From the NCBI RefSeq assembly GCF_001861355.1, contig NZ_MASN01000041.1:1-64000 (forward strand): 64,000 nt of DNA, written 5' to 3'. Source of the DNA: Natrialba sp. SSL1 (lineage in GTDB: Archaea > Halobacteriota > Halobacteria > Halobacteriales > Natrialbaceae). Below, piece after piece: positions 27,621 through 37,193 of the stretch. The notes below the pieces were generated by a model that worked only from the letters and a program-made list of their open reading frames with translations, did not search any database and was not told where the DNA came from. Each line of letters begins with the position of its first letter. The stretch's first letter is position 1. The position numbers were made by a program, and so were the translations under genes.

Positions 27621-28546
27621 GTCGACTCACCCTGGACGGTAACCGTGTCAGTGTCGCCGCCGGTCGCGTTCCGGTAGACATCCCACAGCGAGTCTGCGTC
27701 TAGGCGGCGCTGCAGGTCGACAGTCGAGCCGCGCTGGATAATCTGTCCGTCGTCTAAGAGCAACACGTCGTCGGCGACCCGTTCGACCAGTTCGAGATCG
27801 TGCGAACTCAGGAGGACTGCCATCCCGTCTGCGGCGAGCTCCGCCGCAACGTCGAACACGTGCATACTCATTCCCGGATCGAGCCCGCTTCCGGGTTCGT
27901 CGAGGATGACGACGGGCGGATCACCGATGGTTGCCTGTGCGATGCCGAGCAGGCGCGTCATCCCGCCCGAGAGCGCGTCGACCGGTCGCGAGGCCGCGTC
28001 GGCGAGGCCGACTCGGTCGAGGTGTGCTTGCGCCGTTGGCACCGGGTTGGGTGCACCGACGAGCGACGCATAGAACCGGACCGTCTCGATGACGGTGAAC
28101 CCGGGCCGGAACGACGGCTGCTGGGGAAGGTAGCCAATCTGGCGCGCCGTATCAGGGCCGTGGTAGGCGACCGTTCCCGCGGTCGGCTCGTGAAGACCCG
28201 CTAACGCGCGGATCAGCGTCGTCTTTCCCGAGCCGTTCGGTCCGATCAGCGCCGTGACCGTCCCCGGCCGGAGCGAGACTGAGACATCCTCGAGAACGGA
28301 GACCGCTCCGTACTCGTGGTCGAGTCCCGTCGCCTCGAGGATGGGTGTCTGTGTTGACTCGGATTCACAACCCGAACCCGATGCCGTCTCCCGTTCGGTG
28401 TGCAGTTCAGTGGCCGGCTCTTCGTTCGGGGCCGGCCCTGATTCTGGTTCTGACTTTGATTCTGATTCAGGCACCGATTCTGCTGGCGATACCGAAGCGT
28501 GCGGCGATGATCGCGACGGTGTCGAGTGCGATGAGTCGTCAGTCAT
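27617..28546 (-). CDS. nosF: ABC transporter ATP-binding protein (NosF-like)
   Basis: 309 residues from ATG 28546 (MTDDSSHSTPSRSSPHASVS). The first 70 residues are a low-complexity Ser/Glu/Pro leader absent from ordinary NosF. The ATPase has Walker A GPNGSGKTTLIRAL, the Q-loop in YLPQQPSF, signature LSGGMTRLLGIAQA, Walker B VVILDEPGSGLDP and the switch His in SSHDLELVERV. It overlaps nosD by eight bases upstream and nosY by four downstream. Energises NosY; the exported substrate of NosFY in Nos systems is thought to be a sulfur species or to drive NosD conformations. Confidence 0.9.
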   Translation of the reverse strand: MTDDSSHSTPSRSSPHASVSPAESVPESESKSEPESGPAPNEEPATELHTERETASGSGCESESTQTPILEATGLDHEYGAVSVLEDVSVSLRPGTVTALIGPNGSGKTTLIRALAGLHEPTAGTVAYHGPDTARQIGYLPQQPSFRPGFTVIETVRFYASLVGAPNPVPTAQAHLDRVGLADAASRPVDALSGGMTRLLGIAQATIGDPPVVILDEPGSGLDPGMSMHVFDVAAELAADGMAVLLSSHDLELVERVADDVLLLDDGQIIQRGSTVDLQRRLDADSLWDVYRNATGGDTDTVTVQGEST

Positions 28547-30494
28547 TGGTCGAAGTGGGTGCGTCAACGCACGACCAGGCGGAATCGGCCCAGTCGGTTC
28601 GGTCGAGTAATTCCGGATTGTTCGGCTCACAGGTCGGCGTTTGATCGACGATGCTCCCCGTCCGCATGCCCGGAACCGAGCCCTCGAGTCCGGCAAGCGC
28701 CTGCAGTGCCGGCGCTCGGACGAGCGTCTGTGTGCCGTCGGTGCGGTGGAGTCGTTCGTCGACTGCATCGGTCGGCGTGTACGAGCGGTCTGCGTGGGTG
28801 CCGTCGGCATCGCCCGCGATTGCTGCCCCACCCTGCCAGTAGTTGCCGCTCTCGCCGTCGCTCCAGAGACGAAGCGGGCCGGACGTGGTCGTCGCGTGCT
28901 CGTCGTTCTCCACGAAGTCGTTGCCGACGACACGGTTCGTCGGGAGCATCGACGTCACGTCCGCACCAACGGCGTTGCCGGCGAGGACGTTGCCCTCGTA
29001 GAACGAGGTGGTCGTCTCTACGTGGAGGCCGCGTTCGTTGTCGGCGGCAACGTTCGATGCGACGTACGTCTCGCTGCCGCCGATACTGAACCCGGTGTCG
29101 CTGTCGCGAACGTCGTTTTCGACGATCGCGTTCCGTTCGGGGCCGGTCATCACGTCGACGCCAGCGACAAGATGGTCGCGGAGTTCGTTCCCGTGGATCA
29201 GCGTGTCACTCGTGTGCATCAGGTGGACGCCGATTTCGTTGCCGCCAACCTCGTTCGACCGGAGAATCGTGTCCGGTGAGCGATAGAGATAGATGCCGTT
29301 TTTCCCGCCTAGCACGGTCGAGTCCTCGACGACGCTCGACGACTGAAACAGCAAGATACCGGCGAGACCATCAGACGCGTCTTCGGGACCCGTAACCGAG
29401 ACGTTCCGGACGACAGCATCCGTGCTGTCGTAGCCGATTACCCCGCTCGCCGGCGTCTCAACTTCGACATCCTCGACGAGGAGGTTGTCAGCACCGTAGG
29501 CACCGATTCCGGCGTCCGTACCGGCGTAGTACGTCGTAAATGTCGCGTCCCACTCGTCCTCGTCGATGTCGACGGGGAGGTCCTCACCACCCTGCGTCTG
29601 ATTGCCGACGCCAGTAATCGCGAGGTTCTGGATTCCGATGTTCCCCTCCGTGACAGTGATAACAGTGCTGTTGTCGTCACCGCGAATCGTCACCTCACCC
29701 TCGCCGGCCAACGTGATCGGCCGGTCGATTTCGAGTGTCTCCTCGTAGCTCCCTTCCGCAACAACGACGGTCGTGTTCGCCGGTGCCTGGTCGATCGCCT
29801 CCTGAATCGTCTCCGTCTCCTCGCCCGCGACGATCGACGGCGGCCGGTCGGCGAACGAATCAACCGCCTCGAGTCGGTCGTCGGCCAGCTGGTGCTGGCC
29901 GTCGACACGATCGCGAGCGACCGTCGCATCGTCTCGGTCGAACGACTGCTCGAGTACCGACTCCCAGTCGGAGACGCTGCCGCCGTGGTCGCCAGCGAAC
30001 GCCTCGGCATCTTCGCGCTCGCTGAACGGGACAACGGTGTCGCCGGCCGGCGTCTGCGCGTCGCTGTCGACGACGAACCACGCGGTCTCGGCGTCGGTCC
30101 AGCCGGGTGACTGCTCGAGAATCGGGTAGTCCTCATCGCTCAGCTCGAGTGCGGTGTCGCTGTAGTCGGAGACGTACACCGTCAGCGGGTGGCCGAACTG
30201 CTGTTCGTGGCCGGCCTGCTGGCGCTCGCTGACGAAGGTCTCGACGCCGTAGTAGCCGACGACGTACTGGTATTGCGAGTAGAACACCTGTGCTTGCGGG
30301 AGGGCGACAGCGTCATCGAGACCGCGCTCGTCCTCGAGCGTGAGTCCAACGGGGACGGTGTCATCGAACTCCGCGGATGGTGGTGTCGTCGAGCCGGCGT
30401 CGACGACGAAGAGGCCGGCGAGGCCGATGAGGAGCACGGCTCCGACGACGAGCAGTAGCCCAAAGCGTAGCCTGTTCCGGGAACGGGCGCGCAC
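28539..30494 (-). CDS. nosD: NosD-like right-handed beta-helix protein with a NosL-type insert
   Basis: 651 residues if started at GTG 30494, chosen because a TATATTT box at 30517-30523 lies 23-29 bases before it, fitting a leaderless transcript; the ATG at 30584 lies upstream of that box. One N-terminal helix (FGLLLVVGAVLLIGLAGLFV) anchors it outside. Residues about 60-190 contain a NosL-like lobe (GHPLTVYVSDYSDTALELSD, WTDAETAWFVVDSDAQTPAG, VVPFSEREDAEAFAGDHGG). The rest is parallel beta-helix repeats of NosD/CASH type (QNLAITGVGNQTQG, GNEIGVHLMHTSDTLIHGNE). First gene of nosDFY; no nosZ is present in the window. Confidence 0.9.
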   Translation of the reverse strand: MRARSRNRLRFGLLLVVGAVLLIGLAGLFVVDAGSTTPPSAEFDDTVPVGLTLEDERGLDDAVALPQAQVFYSQYQYVVGYYGVETFVSERQQAGHEQQFGHPLTVYVSDYSDTALELSDEDYPILEQSPGWTDAETAWFVVDSDAQTPAGDTVVPFSEREDAEAFAGDHGGSVSDWESVLEQSFDRDDATVARDRVDGQHQLADDRLEAVDSFADRPPSIVAGEETETIQEAIDQAPANTTVVVAEGSYEETLEIDRPITLAGEGEVTIRGDDNSTVITVTEGNIGIQNLAITGVGNQTQGGEDLPVDIDEDEWDATFTTYYAGTDAGIGAYGADNLLVEDVEVETPASGVIGYDSTDAVVRNVSVTGPEDASDGLAGILLFQSSSVVEDSTVLGGKNGIYLYRSPDTILRSNEVGGNEIGVHLMHTSDTLIHGNELRDHLVAGVDVMTGPERNAIVENDVRDSDTGFSIGGSETYVASNVAADNERGLHVETTTSFYEGNVLAGNAVGADVTSMLPTNRVVGNDFVENDEHATTTSGPLRLWSDGESGNYWQGGAAIAGDADGTHADRSYTPTDAVDERLHRTDGTQTLVRAPALQALAGLEGSVPGMRTGSIVDQTPTCEPNNPELLDRTDWADSAWSCVDAPTSTND

Positions 30495-30516
30495 AGCGGA
30501 CGTTTGTACCTCGATG

Positions 30517-30523
30517 AAATATA
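30517..30523 (-). promoter_or_regulatory. TATA box of the nosDFY operon
   Basis: TATATTT on the minus strand. Twenty-six bases downstream of its centre is GTG 30494, the predicted leaderless start of nosD. The next gene upstream, tgtA, reads in the same direction and stops at 30589. Confidence 0.6.
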
Positions 30524-30588
30524 CGGTCTGGTCTGGCCGTCGAAGAGCAGTACGTCGGGCCGTTGAAACCCACCGGCTCGACAACCGA

Positions 30589-32064
30589 CTACTCGGCGTC
30601 GAGATTCACCAGTTCGACCGCCGCGGGCACCGACTCGAGTACCGCCGCGGGCCAGCCCCGGTGTGCCAGCGTGAACTCGGTGTCCGGATTCGTCTCGACC
30701 AGCCGCGTCACACCGTCTGCAGCGGCCTCGAGTGCCGCACGATCAGTCCGATCCGGCACCTCGGCCGTGAGCGGGTAGCTCTTCGAGAGCGCCCGCGGGA
30801 ACGGGCCGAACGGTGGCTCGACGCGCCAGGAGTCGTCGAACTCGTCGCCGCGCGGCGAATCACCTTCCGTCAGGAGCAGCGAGTTCGGCACCGAGAGCCG
30901 GTCGAGTCGCTGGTGGTGTCGCAGCACCTCGGGTCGGCGCGCGCTCTCGTGGGATGTGTAGAAGAACGCTCCCTTCGAGACCGGATCCGTCTGCTCGAGT
31001 GCCCCAGCGTGATCGAGCAGTGCCCGGTAGCCGTCGAGCATCGTCGGGTGGGCGCGAGCGCGCTGCTCGACGAGTTCGAGCAGGGTGCCGGCGCGGATGG
31101 CCTGCTTGATCCGGCGGATTTCGGCGAACGTGACGTGGAGGTTGTGAGCGGCGAGTTCTTTTTCGCGCTCCTTGTCGGGAAGTTCACGGATGTCAGCCGG
31201 CGAGTTGGCGGCACAGACGGGACAGGAACACGGGAAGTACTCGAGGTCCTCGAGATTCCGAGTGCCGCGAACGGTGAGGTAGCGGTCGTCGCGCGCGTAG
31301 AGTGCATAGGCCGCGGAATCAAAGAGGTCACAGCCCATCGCAGCGGCGAGTGCGAACATCATGGGGTGGCCGGCACCGAAGAGGTGAACCGGTGCGTCGG
31401 CACCCAGGCCGCGCTTTGCGGCGGCGACGGCGTCGATTACGTCGTCGTAGCGGTAGTCGTTCATCAGCGGGACGACCGCGCCAACGGGGAAGACATCGAG
31501 GTCGGTCGCGTCGGCGTGACGGCCCGCCTCCTCCCGGAGATCCGGGTAGGTCGAGCCCTGAACGGGTGCGGTAACGAGCATCTCGCCCGTGTCGACGCCT
31601 TCGGCAGCGTCGAGGCGTTCCTGTGTCGTCGCGAGTTCCTCCTCGGCCCGCTCGCGAGGAACGTCCGGCGGCGTCGGAATGTCGACCGGCGTGCCGATAT
31701 CCGAGCCGATCGCGTGCTGGAACTCCAGAATCTCCTCCGTCGTAACGTCGATATCGCCGTACTCGGCGAGCTGGAACGAGCCCGAGTCGGTCATGATCGC
31801 CCCCGGGAAATCGAGCAGGTCGTGGAGCCCCTTCTCGAGTGCCTCCTCGCGGACATCGTCGGTGCCGTGGATGATGTAGGAGTTCGTGATGAGAATTTCA
31901 GCGCCGAACTCGTCGGCGAGCCGACGGGGGCTGATCGTGTCCAGATTCGGGTTGATCACCGGCAGGAGGGCGGGCGTTTCGACGGTGGTGTCGGCTCGCG
32001 GAACGGTCAGTTCGCCGAGCCGGCCGCCAGCGTCGGTCTCCCGGATTTCGAAGCACTCGCGCAT
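30589..32064 (-). CDS. tgtA: tRNA-guanine(15) transglycosylase (archaeosine, TgtA)
   Basis: 491 residues. [20 protein letters not shown] contains the catalytic-site Asp of archaeal TGT, and [20 protein letters not shown] the nucleophile region. The zinc site is [14 protein letters not shown] followed by a His in LAAHNLHV. It swaps guanine 15 in the D-loop of tRNA for preQ0, the first step toward archaeosine. The length fits the haloarchaeal form, in which the PUA-type C-terminal part is shorter than in Pyrococcus. It is upstream of nosDFY on the same strand but has its own promoter region. Confidence 0.94.
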   Translation of the reverse strand: MRECFEIRETDAGGRLGELTVPRADTTVETPALLPVINPNLDTISPRRLADEFGAEILITNSYIIHGTDDVREEALEKGLHDLLDFPGAIMTDSGSFQLAEYGDIDVTTEEILEFQHAIGSDIGTPVDIPTPPDVPRERAEEELATTQERLDAAEGVDTGEMLVTAPVQGSTYPDLREEAGRHADATDLDVFPVGAVVPLMNDYRYDDVIDAVAAAKRGLGADAPVHLFGAGHPMMFALAAAMGCDLFDSAAYALYARDDRYLTVRGTRNLEDLEYFPCSCPVCAANSPADIRELPDKEREKELAAHNLHVTFAEIRRIKQAIRAGTLLELVEQRARAHPTMLDGYRALLDHAGALEQTDPVSKGAFFYTSHESARRPEVLRHHQRLDRLSVPNSLLLTEGDSPRGDEFDDSWRVEPPFGPFPRALSKSYPLTAEVPDRTDRAALEAAADGVTRLVETNPDTEFTLAHRGWPAAVLESVPAAVELVNLDAE

Positions 32065-32258
32065 CGACAGTGTGTTGACGAGCGAACCGGTAAACGTTCC
32101 GTTCTCCGGGCGTTTGCTGGCAGCGGGTCGACGGGAAGCAAGTCGGTGGCTGGTGAACAGCCAGCTTCTGGTGTGTCCGTTCTCGAGCCCGGGCTGACTC
32201 GTCTCGGGCTACGACATTCGCAGCCGATGACAGTCACACAATCAGTAATGAATGGGCC

Positions 32259-32330
32259 ATTAGCGACGATTGCAGGGCTTCTAACTGCCATTTCCATCCT
32301 GACATGACTGAAACAGTCAGCTTGTTTTAG
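32259..32330 (+). promoter_or_regulatory. Promoter block of the first Asp-rich protein gene (duplicated)
   Basis: ATTAGCGACGATTGCA, TTCTAACTG, AACAGTC and GTTTTAGCC occur here and again before the second Asp-rich gene (35233-35304) with identical spacing: 66 bases from ATTAGC to TTTTAG, and 33 bases from TTTTAG to the ATG. The TTTTAG box sits where a TATA element of a leaderless transcript would be. Confidence 0.65.
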
Positions 32331-32357
32331 CCGCTCGCGTGGGGAAGCCCCGAGCGC

Positions 32358-34703
32358 ATGGTTTCACGATCACAGCAACTCGGTGTCGTTTTCGTGGCAC
32401 TCCTGGTCGCGCTGTCGGGGGGTCCTGCCCTCGCCGGCGGATCGGGACCAGCCGCGGACGACACTGAGGACGGAGACATGGGCGCGACGGTCGAGAACGC
32501 ACAGGTAGGGACACTCGAGTTAGACGAAGTCACGATCGAAGAGGCGACGATCGAGGAGTTAACTGTCGAACAGCTCGACGTTGACCACGAACAGCTTCAT
32601 GCGTTGCTTGGTGACGAGCACGAGGAGGCTGACGAGCCCGGTGTTGACGACGACGGGCTCGACGATGAGAACGGTATCGACGACGCTGACGACGAGTACG
32701 ACGACAACGGCGTCGATGATGCCGATGACGAGTACGAGGATGATGGCCTCGACGAGAACGGTGTCGAGGATGACGGTGTCGAAGACGACGAATACGACGA
32801 CAATGGCGTCGAGGATAACGGCATCGAGGATGACGAATACGACGACAATGGCGTCGATGACGACGGCCTCGACGAGAACGGCGTTGACGACAACGGTATC
32901 GACGACGCCGACGAGATGGATCACGTCACCATCTCCGATATCCAGATCGACCAGCTCGTTCTGACCGACATCTCCATCGAGGATGTCGAGTTCGAGCACG
33001 AGGACGAGCTGATGGATGAGGATGTCGAGGATGAGGCAGACGAGGACATCGTGGTCGACGAGGATGAGGCCGTCGACGATGACGGCGTCGACGACGATGA
33101 ACTCGACGACAACGGCGTTGACGAGAACGGTGTCGACGATGCCGACGAGTACGAGGACGACGAATACGATGAGAACGGTGTCGACGACGCTGATGATGAG
33201 TACGACGACAACGGCGTTGATGACGAATACAACGACAACGGCGTCGAAGACAACGGCGTGGAGGACGACGAATACGATGACAACGGTCTCGAGGAGAACG
33301 GCGTCGATGACACCGACGACCACGACCGCTTCGACGAGGACGCTGACGAACTCGTCGTCCAGGAGCTCACCATCGAGTCGATGACCGTTGCACAGCTCAC
33401 CATCGACGAACTCGTCGTCGAAGACGAGATTGCCGATGACGAGCTGGATAACGGTGTCGACGAGGAGGATGACGTCGAAACTGATGACGACCTCGTGGAT
33501 GACGAAGACGACGAACTGGTCGATGAGGACGACGATGAGCTGACAGACGATGACGAAATGACGGACGACGACGAGGCTGCTGTCGACACGGATGACGAGA
33601 TGGTCGACGAGGACGACGAGTTGGCCGACGATGACGAAGCTACTGACGACGACGATCACACCGGCGCCTGCTGCGGTGCAGCAGATGACGAGAACGGCGT
33701 CGATGACGATGACTACGACGAGAACGGCGTTGAGGACAACGGCATCGACGACACCGACGACGAGTACGAGGATGATGAACTCGACGAGAACGGTGTCGAC
33801 GACGCTGACGACGAGTACGACGACAACGGTGTCGAGGAGAACGGCGTTGACGATACCGACGACACCGAACTCGACGACAATGGCGTCGACGACACCGAGG
33901 AAGCCGTCCACGAAATCAGCCACCTCACGATCCAGCAGTTCACCGTCGACGAACTCACCGTCGAATCGATGACCGTCAGCGCCATCGACGACGAGATGGA
34001 CGACGGCGTCGAAACCGACGACGAACTCGAGGAGCCTGACGAGGAAGCAGCACCTGATGAGAACGACGACGAGTACGAAACTGACGAGACCGATGCTGCT
34101 GTCGACGACGATGACGAGGCAGTAACCGAGTGCAACGTCGAGGAGACTGACGAGCACGCGGAGTACGATGACGGCGCGGACCACGACGAGAAAACAGATG
34201 ACAAAGACGCTCACGATGACGAATACGACGACAAAGACGCTCACGACGACGAGTACGACGACAAGAATGCGGTAGATGAGACACACGACGACAAACACGA
34301 CGAGCACGCGGACGACGATCACACCGTGGAGAACGACTACGAGGAGAACGGCGTTGACGATGCCGACGAGGTCGATGCGAACGGTGTCGACGCTGACGAC
34401 GACTATGACGACAACGGCGTCGACGACAACGGTGTCGACGATACCGACGACACTGAACTAGACGACAACGGCATCGAGGACGATGAAACCGACGTTGACG
34501 ACATGGACGACGTGACCATCGAATCGCTCTCCGTCTCGTCGATCACCGTCGGTGACGCGACTGCTGACAGCTTCTCGGTCGGCGAAGCGACCGGGATCGA
34601 CGACTACGATGACGAACTTGACGACGGACTCGACGATGACGACGAGTACGACGATGATGCCGACTACGACGACAACGACGAAGAGTACGCACTCGCCGTC
34701 TAA
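32358..34703 (+). CDS. Secreted Asp-rich repeat protein with five pentapeptide-like blocks (paralogue 1)
   Basis: 781 residues. A Sec-type signal (GVVFVALLVALSGGPALAG, cleavage after ALA) is followed by five short blocks with a hydrophobic residue every fifth position: about 43-77 (LELDEVTIEEATIEELTVEQ), 187-217 (HVTISDIQIDQLVLTDISIE), 330-358 (LTIESMTVAQLTIDELVVED), 517-545 (LTIQQFTVDELTVESMTVSA) and 718-745 (VTIESLSVSSITVGDATADS). The blocks are separated by long DDNGVDD/DENGVDD repeats, like calcium-binding thrombospondin type 3 motifs (DxDxDGxxD). One CC pair (TGACCGAADDENG) is the only Cys. There is no membrane anchor at the end. I know no named family; Ca2+ binding at the cell surface is inference. 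Confidence 0.85.
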   Translation: MVSRSQQLGVVFVALLVALSGGPALAGGSGPAADDTEDGDMGATVENAQVGTLELDEVTIEEATIEELTVEQLDVDHEQLHALLGDEHEEADEPGVDDDGLDDENGIDDADDEYDDNGVDDADDEYEDDGLDENGVEDDGVEDDEYDDNGVEDNGIEDDEYDDNGVDDDGLDENGVDDNGIDDADEMDHVTISDIQIDQLVLTDISIEDVEFEHEDELMDEDVEDEADEDIVVDEDEAVDDDGVDDDELDDNGVDENGVDDADEYEDDEYDENGVDDADDEYDDNGVDDEYNDNGVEDNGVEDDEYDDNGLEENGVDDTDDHDRFDEDADELVVQELTIESMTVAQLTIDELVVEDEIADDELDNGVDEEDDVETDDDLVDDEDDELVDEDDDELTDDDEMTDDDEAAVDTDDEMVDEDDELADDDEATDDDDHTGACCGAADDENGVDDDDYDENGVEDNGIDDTDDEYEDDELDENGVDDADDEYDDNGVEENGVDDTDDTELDDNGVDDTEEAVHEISHLTIQQFTVDELTVESMTVSAIDDEMDDGVETDDELEEPDEEAAPDENDDEYETDETDAAVDDDDEAVTECNVEETDEHAEYDDGADHDEKTDDKDAHDDEYDDKDAHDDEYDDKNAVDETHDDKHDEHADDDHTVENDYEENGVDDADEVDANGVDADDDYDDNGVDDNGVDDTDDTELDDNGIEDDETDVDDMDDVTIESLSVSSITVGDATADSFSVGEATGIDDYDDELDDGLDDDDEYDDDADYDDNDEEYALAV

Positions 34704-34779
34704 CGCGAAAGAGGAGACGAAAGCGAAAGCGAAACCAAAACCGGAACCGAGACGAGAAACAACCAGCTAGACGAACGGC

Positions 34780-34800
34780 ACCGACCGCCTCTCGGTCGGT
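34780..34800 (+). terminator. Hairpin with downstream T-run
   Basis: ACCGACCG 34780-34787 pairs with CGGTCGGT 34793-34800 around a five-base loop, 77 bases after the stop codon of the first Asp-rich gene. CTATTTTTGACC follows about 20 bases later. Possible transcript end. Confidence 0.4.
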
Positions 34801-35232
34801 TCGCTGGTCAGTTATCGGCTATTTTTGACCACCAATCCGCAGCCAGTGTCCGTTCCTCTCTTAGCAGCTCGTCCGTGCGATAGCCCAACTGTACCCGCAT
34901 ACAGTAACTGTACCGCACACAGTATCCACACTGGTCGCACGACAGCTGTGCGATCTGTGTGGAACTAGTTGCAGTTGTTACTATATCCGTCCGCGAGTCA
35001 GGCCAACTGGCTCACGCTACTCGAGTACCATACCACCACCACTCATCACTGGAACAATCCGTGCTCGTGTCGGTCATCGATTGAGTACAGTCACCGGAGA
35101 GGTACTGACCGGCGGTAAATGAGTGGTTCCAATAATCAAGTGGCAGCCGCAGGCACAAACGCAATTCAGTTCAAACGGGTGGGCGAAATAGCCGCCGAAG
35201 ACGTAAACGAAATATGATATGATGAACGAGTG

Positions 35233-35304
35233 ATTAGCGACGATTGCACGAGTTCTAACTGGACTTTTCGGTACGATAAGCCTGTAACAGTCGGCTCGTT
35301 TTAG
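35233..35304 (+). promoter_or_regulatory. Promoter block of the second Asp-rich protein gene (duplicated)
   Basis: Same ordered elements and spacing as at 32259-32330, including TTTTAG exactly 33 bases before the ATG at 35332. This also decides the start: ATG 35332 rather than the in-frame ATG at 35320. Confidence 0.65.
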
Positions 35305-35331
35305 CCAATAGTAGGCGGTATGTCAGTCCGC

Positions 35332-36897
35332 ATGGTTTCACGACCACAACAGATCGGAGTCGTCTTCGTTGCACTGCTGGTCGCACTGTCGGGGGGTCCT
35401 GCCCTCGCCGGCGCGACAGCACCTGCCGCGCAGGACGACACCGGAGACATGAGCGCAACACTCGAGAACGTACAGGTTGGCACACTCGACCTCGATGACG
35501 TCACGATCGAGGATGCCACCATCGAGGAGCTAAACGTCGAGCAGTTCGACGTTGATGCTGAAGAACTCGAAGAGGAACTGGACGAGAACGACGAAGCAGA
35601 TGACGAAGAGAACGGAGTCGATGACAACGACGACGCTGCTGACGACGACAACGGCGTCGACGAGAACGATGAGAACGACAACGACGTCGCTGACGACAAT
35701 GGCGTCGATGACGAGGACAACGGCGTTGACGACGCTGACGATGACGCCGAGTCCGTAATGATCTCTGACATCGAGATCGAGCAGCTCGAACTCGAGGACG
35801 TCTCGATCGAGGACCTCGAACTCGATGAAGATGAGATGGAAGACGAGATGGACGACGAGGAAATGGACGAGGATGACGACGCTGACGCCGACGACGAGAA
35901 CGGTGTCGACGATGAAGACAACGGCGTCGATGATGAAGACGACAACGGCGTTGACGACAACGACGACACCAACGCGGACGACGAGGACAATGGTGTCGAC
36001 GATGAGGACAACGGCGTTGACGACAACGACGACGCTGACGACGAAGCGACTGACGACGAGTTCGATCTCTTCGACGAGGACGCTGACGAGCTGACCGTCA
36101 ACGAACTCACCATCGAAACCATGGATGTCGATCAGATGACGATCGACAACCTGGAGATCGAGGATGACGACGGTGTCCTCGACCAGATCGGTGACTTCTT
36201 CGACGGTATCTTCAACGATGACGACGAGAACGACGAGGCAGATGACGAGGACAACGGCGTCGATGACAACGACGACGCCGCCGACGATGACGCCACTGAC
36301 GACGACAACGGCGTCGACGACGAAAACGATGAGAACGACAACGGCGTCGCTGACGACGAAGACGACGCAAACGGTGAGGAACTCGAGCACCTGACCATCG
36401 AGCAGTTCGACGTTGACGAGGTCACCATCGACTCGATGACGATCGAGTCACTCGAGGAGGCCGACGAGGATGACACCGACGACACCGAGGCAGATGACGA
36501 AGACAACGGTGTCGACGATGAGGACAACGGTGTCGACGATGACGAGAACGGCGTCGATGACGAGAACGACGACATGGCCGACGAGGATAACGGCGCTGTC
36601 GACGACGAGAACGGCGAGGATGACGCAGATGACGAGAACGGTGTCGCTGACGACGAAAACGACATGAACGACGAGGAGACCGTCTCGCACGCGAGCGCAT
36701 CCTCAATCTCGATCGGCGACGCGACGGCAGAGACCGTCACGCTCGGTGACGCGTCCGACCTCGAAGACCTGACCGAGGAAGAGGACGAGATGGATGACGA
36801 CGATGAGATGGACGACGATGACGACACCGACGAGGACAACGGTCTCGACGACGACAACGACAACGACGACCAGAACTCCATCGCAATCCTGGGCTAA
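35332..36897 (+). CDS. Secreted Asp-rich repeat protein with five pentapeptide-like blocks (paralogue 2)
   Basis: 521 residues from ATG 35332. The signal peptide (IGVVFVALLVALSGGPALAG) is nearly identical to that of the upstream paralogue. Five blocks occur in the same order: about 40-71 (LDLDDVTIEDATIEELNVEQ), 142-170 (ISDIEIEQLELEDVSIEDLE), 253-280 (LTIETMDVDQMTIDNLEIED), 352-380 (LTIEQFDVDEVTIDSMTIES) and 452-476 (SASSISIGDATAETVTLGDA). The acidic spacers (EDNGVDDEDNGVDD) are shorter than in paralogue 1 and there is no Cys. The pair arose by tandem duplication including the promoter, with later change in spacer repeat number. Function unknown. Confidence 0.85.
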   Translation: MVSRPQQIGVVFVALLVALSGGPALAGATAPAAQDDTGDMSATLENVQVGTLDLDDVTIEDATIEELNVEQFDVDAEELEEELDENDEADDEENGVDDNDDAADDDNGVDENDENDNDVADDNGVDDEDNGVDDADDDAESVMISDIEIEQLELEDVSIEDLELDEDEMEDEMDDEEMDEDDDADADDENGVDDEDNGVDDEDDNGVDDNDDTNADDEDNGVDDEDNGVDDNDDADDEATDDEFDLFDEDADELTVNELTIETMDVDQMTIDNLEIEDDDGVLDQIGDFFDGIFNDDDENDEADDEDNGVDDNDDAADDDATDDDNGVDDENDENDNGVADDEDDANGEELEHLTIEQFDVDEVTIDSMTIESLEEADEDDTDDTEADDEDNGVDDEDNGVDDDENGVDDENDDMADEDNGAVDDENGEDDADDENGVADDENDMNDEETVSHASASSISIGDATAETVTLGDASDLEDLTEEEDEMDDDDEMDDDDDTDEDNGLDDDNDNDDQNSIAILG

Positions 36898-36909
36898 GCT
36901 GACGCCAGC

Positions 36910-36925
36910 GCTCCCGCCCGGGAGC
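36910..36925 (+). terminator. GC-rich hairpin after the second Asp-rich gene
   Basis: GCTCCC 36910-36915 and GGGAGC 36920-36925 form a perfect stem with a GCCC loop, 13 bases after the stop codon, between convergent genes. Confidence 0.45.
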
Positions 36926-37193
36926 CGTTGAACGCAACCGTACCGACACAGACACGTTCCAGACACCCACTCGGCCCCGGCGTGCCATCGGCGCGCCCGG
37001 GCCTGGGGTCGCATTTTTCGTACACCAGACGCCATACCGACATCGCATACCGACATCGCGTCCCCGCGACTGTCTCCTCACTCAACCAGACAGACAAACA
37101 GCCAGCCAGACCCGGTCTCGAGTACAGTAGCGACAGCGACAGTCGGACGGGAGGCCTCACACGAGGTGTACAGGGTACCACCTGTTGCGCTCG

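Larger units (their letters stand above)
34704..35331. other. Intergenic region between the two Asp-rich genes
   Basis: About 630 bases with no supported frame. It opens with a purine-rich stretch (GCGAAAGAGGAGACGAAAGC), then a hairpin at 34780-34800, and ends with the duplicated promoter block. The middle is ordinary sequence with nothing recognisable. Confidence 0.5.

Noticed and set aside
32559-34322. 587-residue antisense frame through the first Asp-rich gene
   Set aside because: Valine-rich product is the mirror of GAC/GAT Asp codons; it lacks any start context, and the sense product has a signal peptide.
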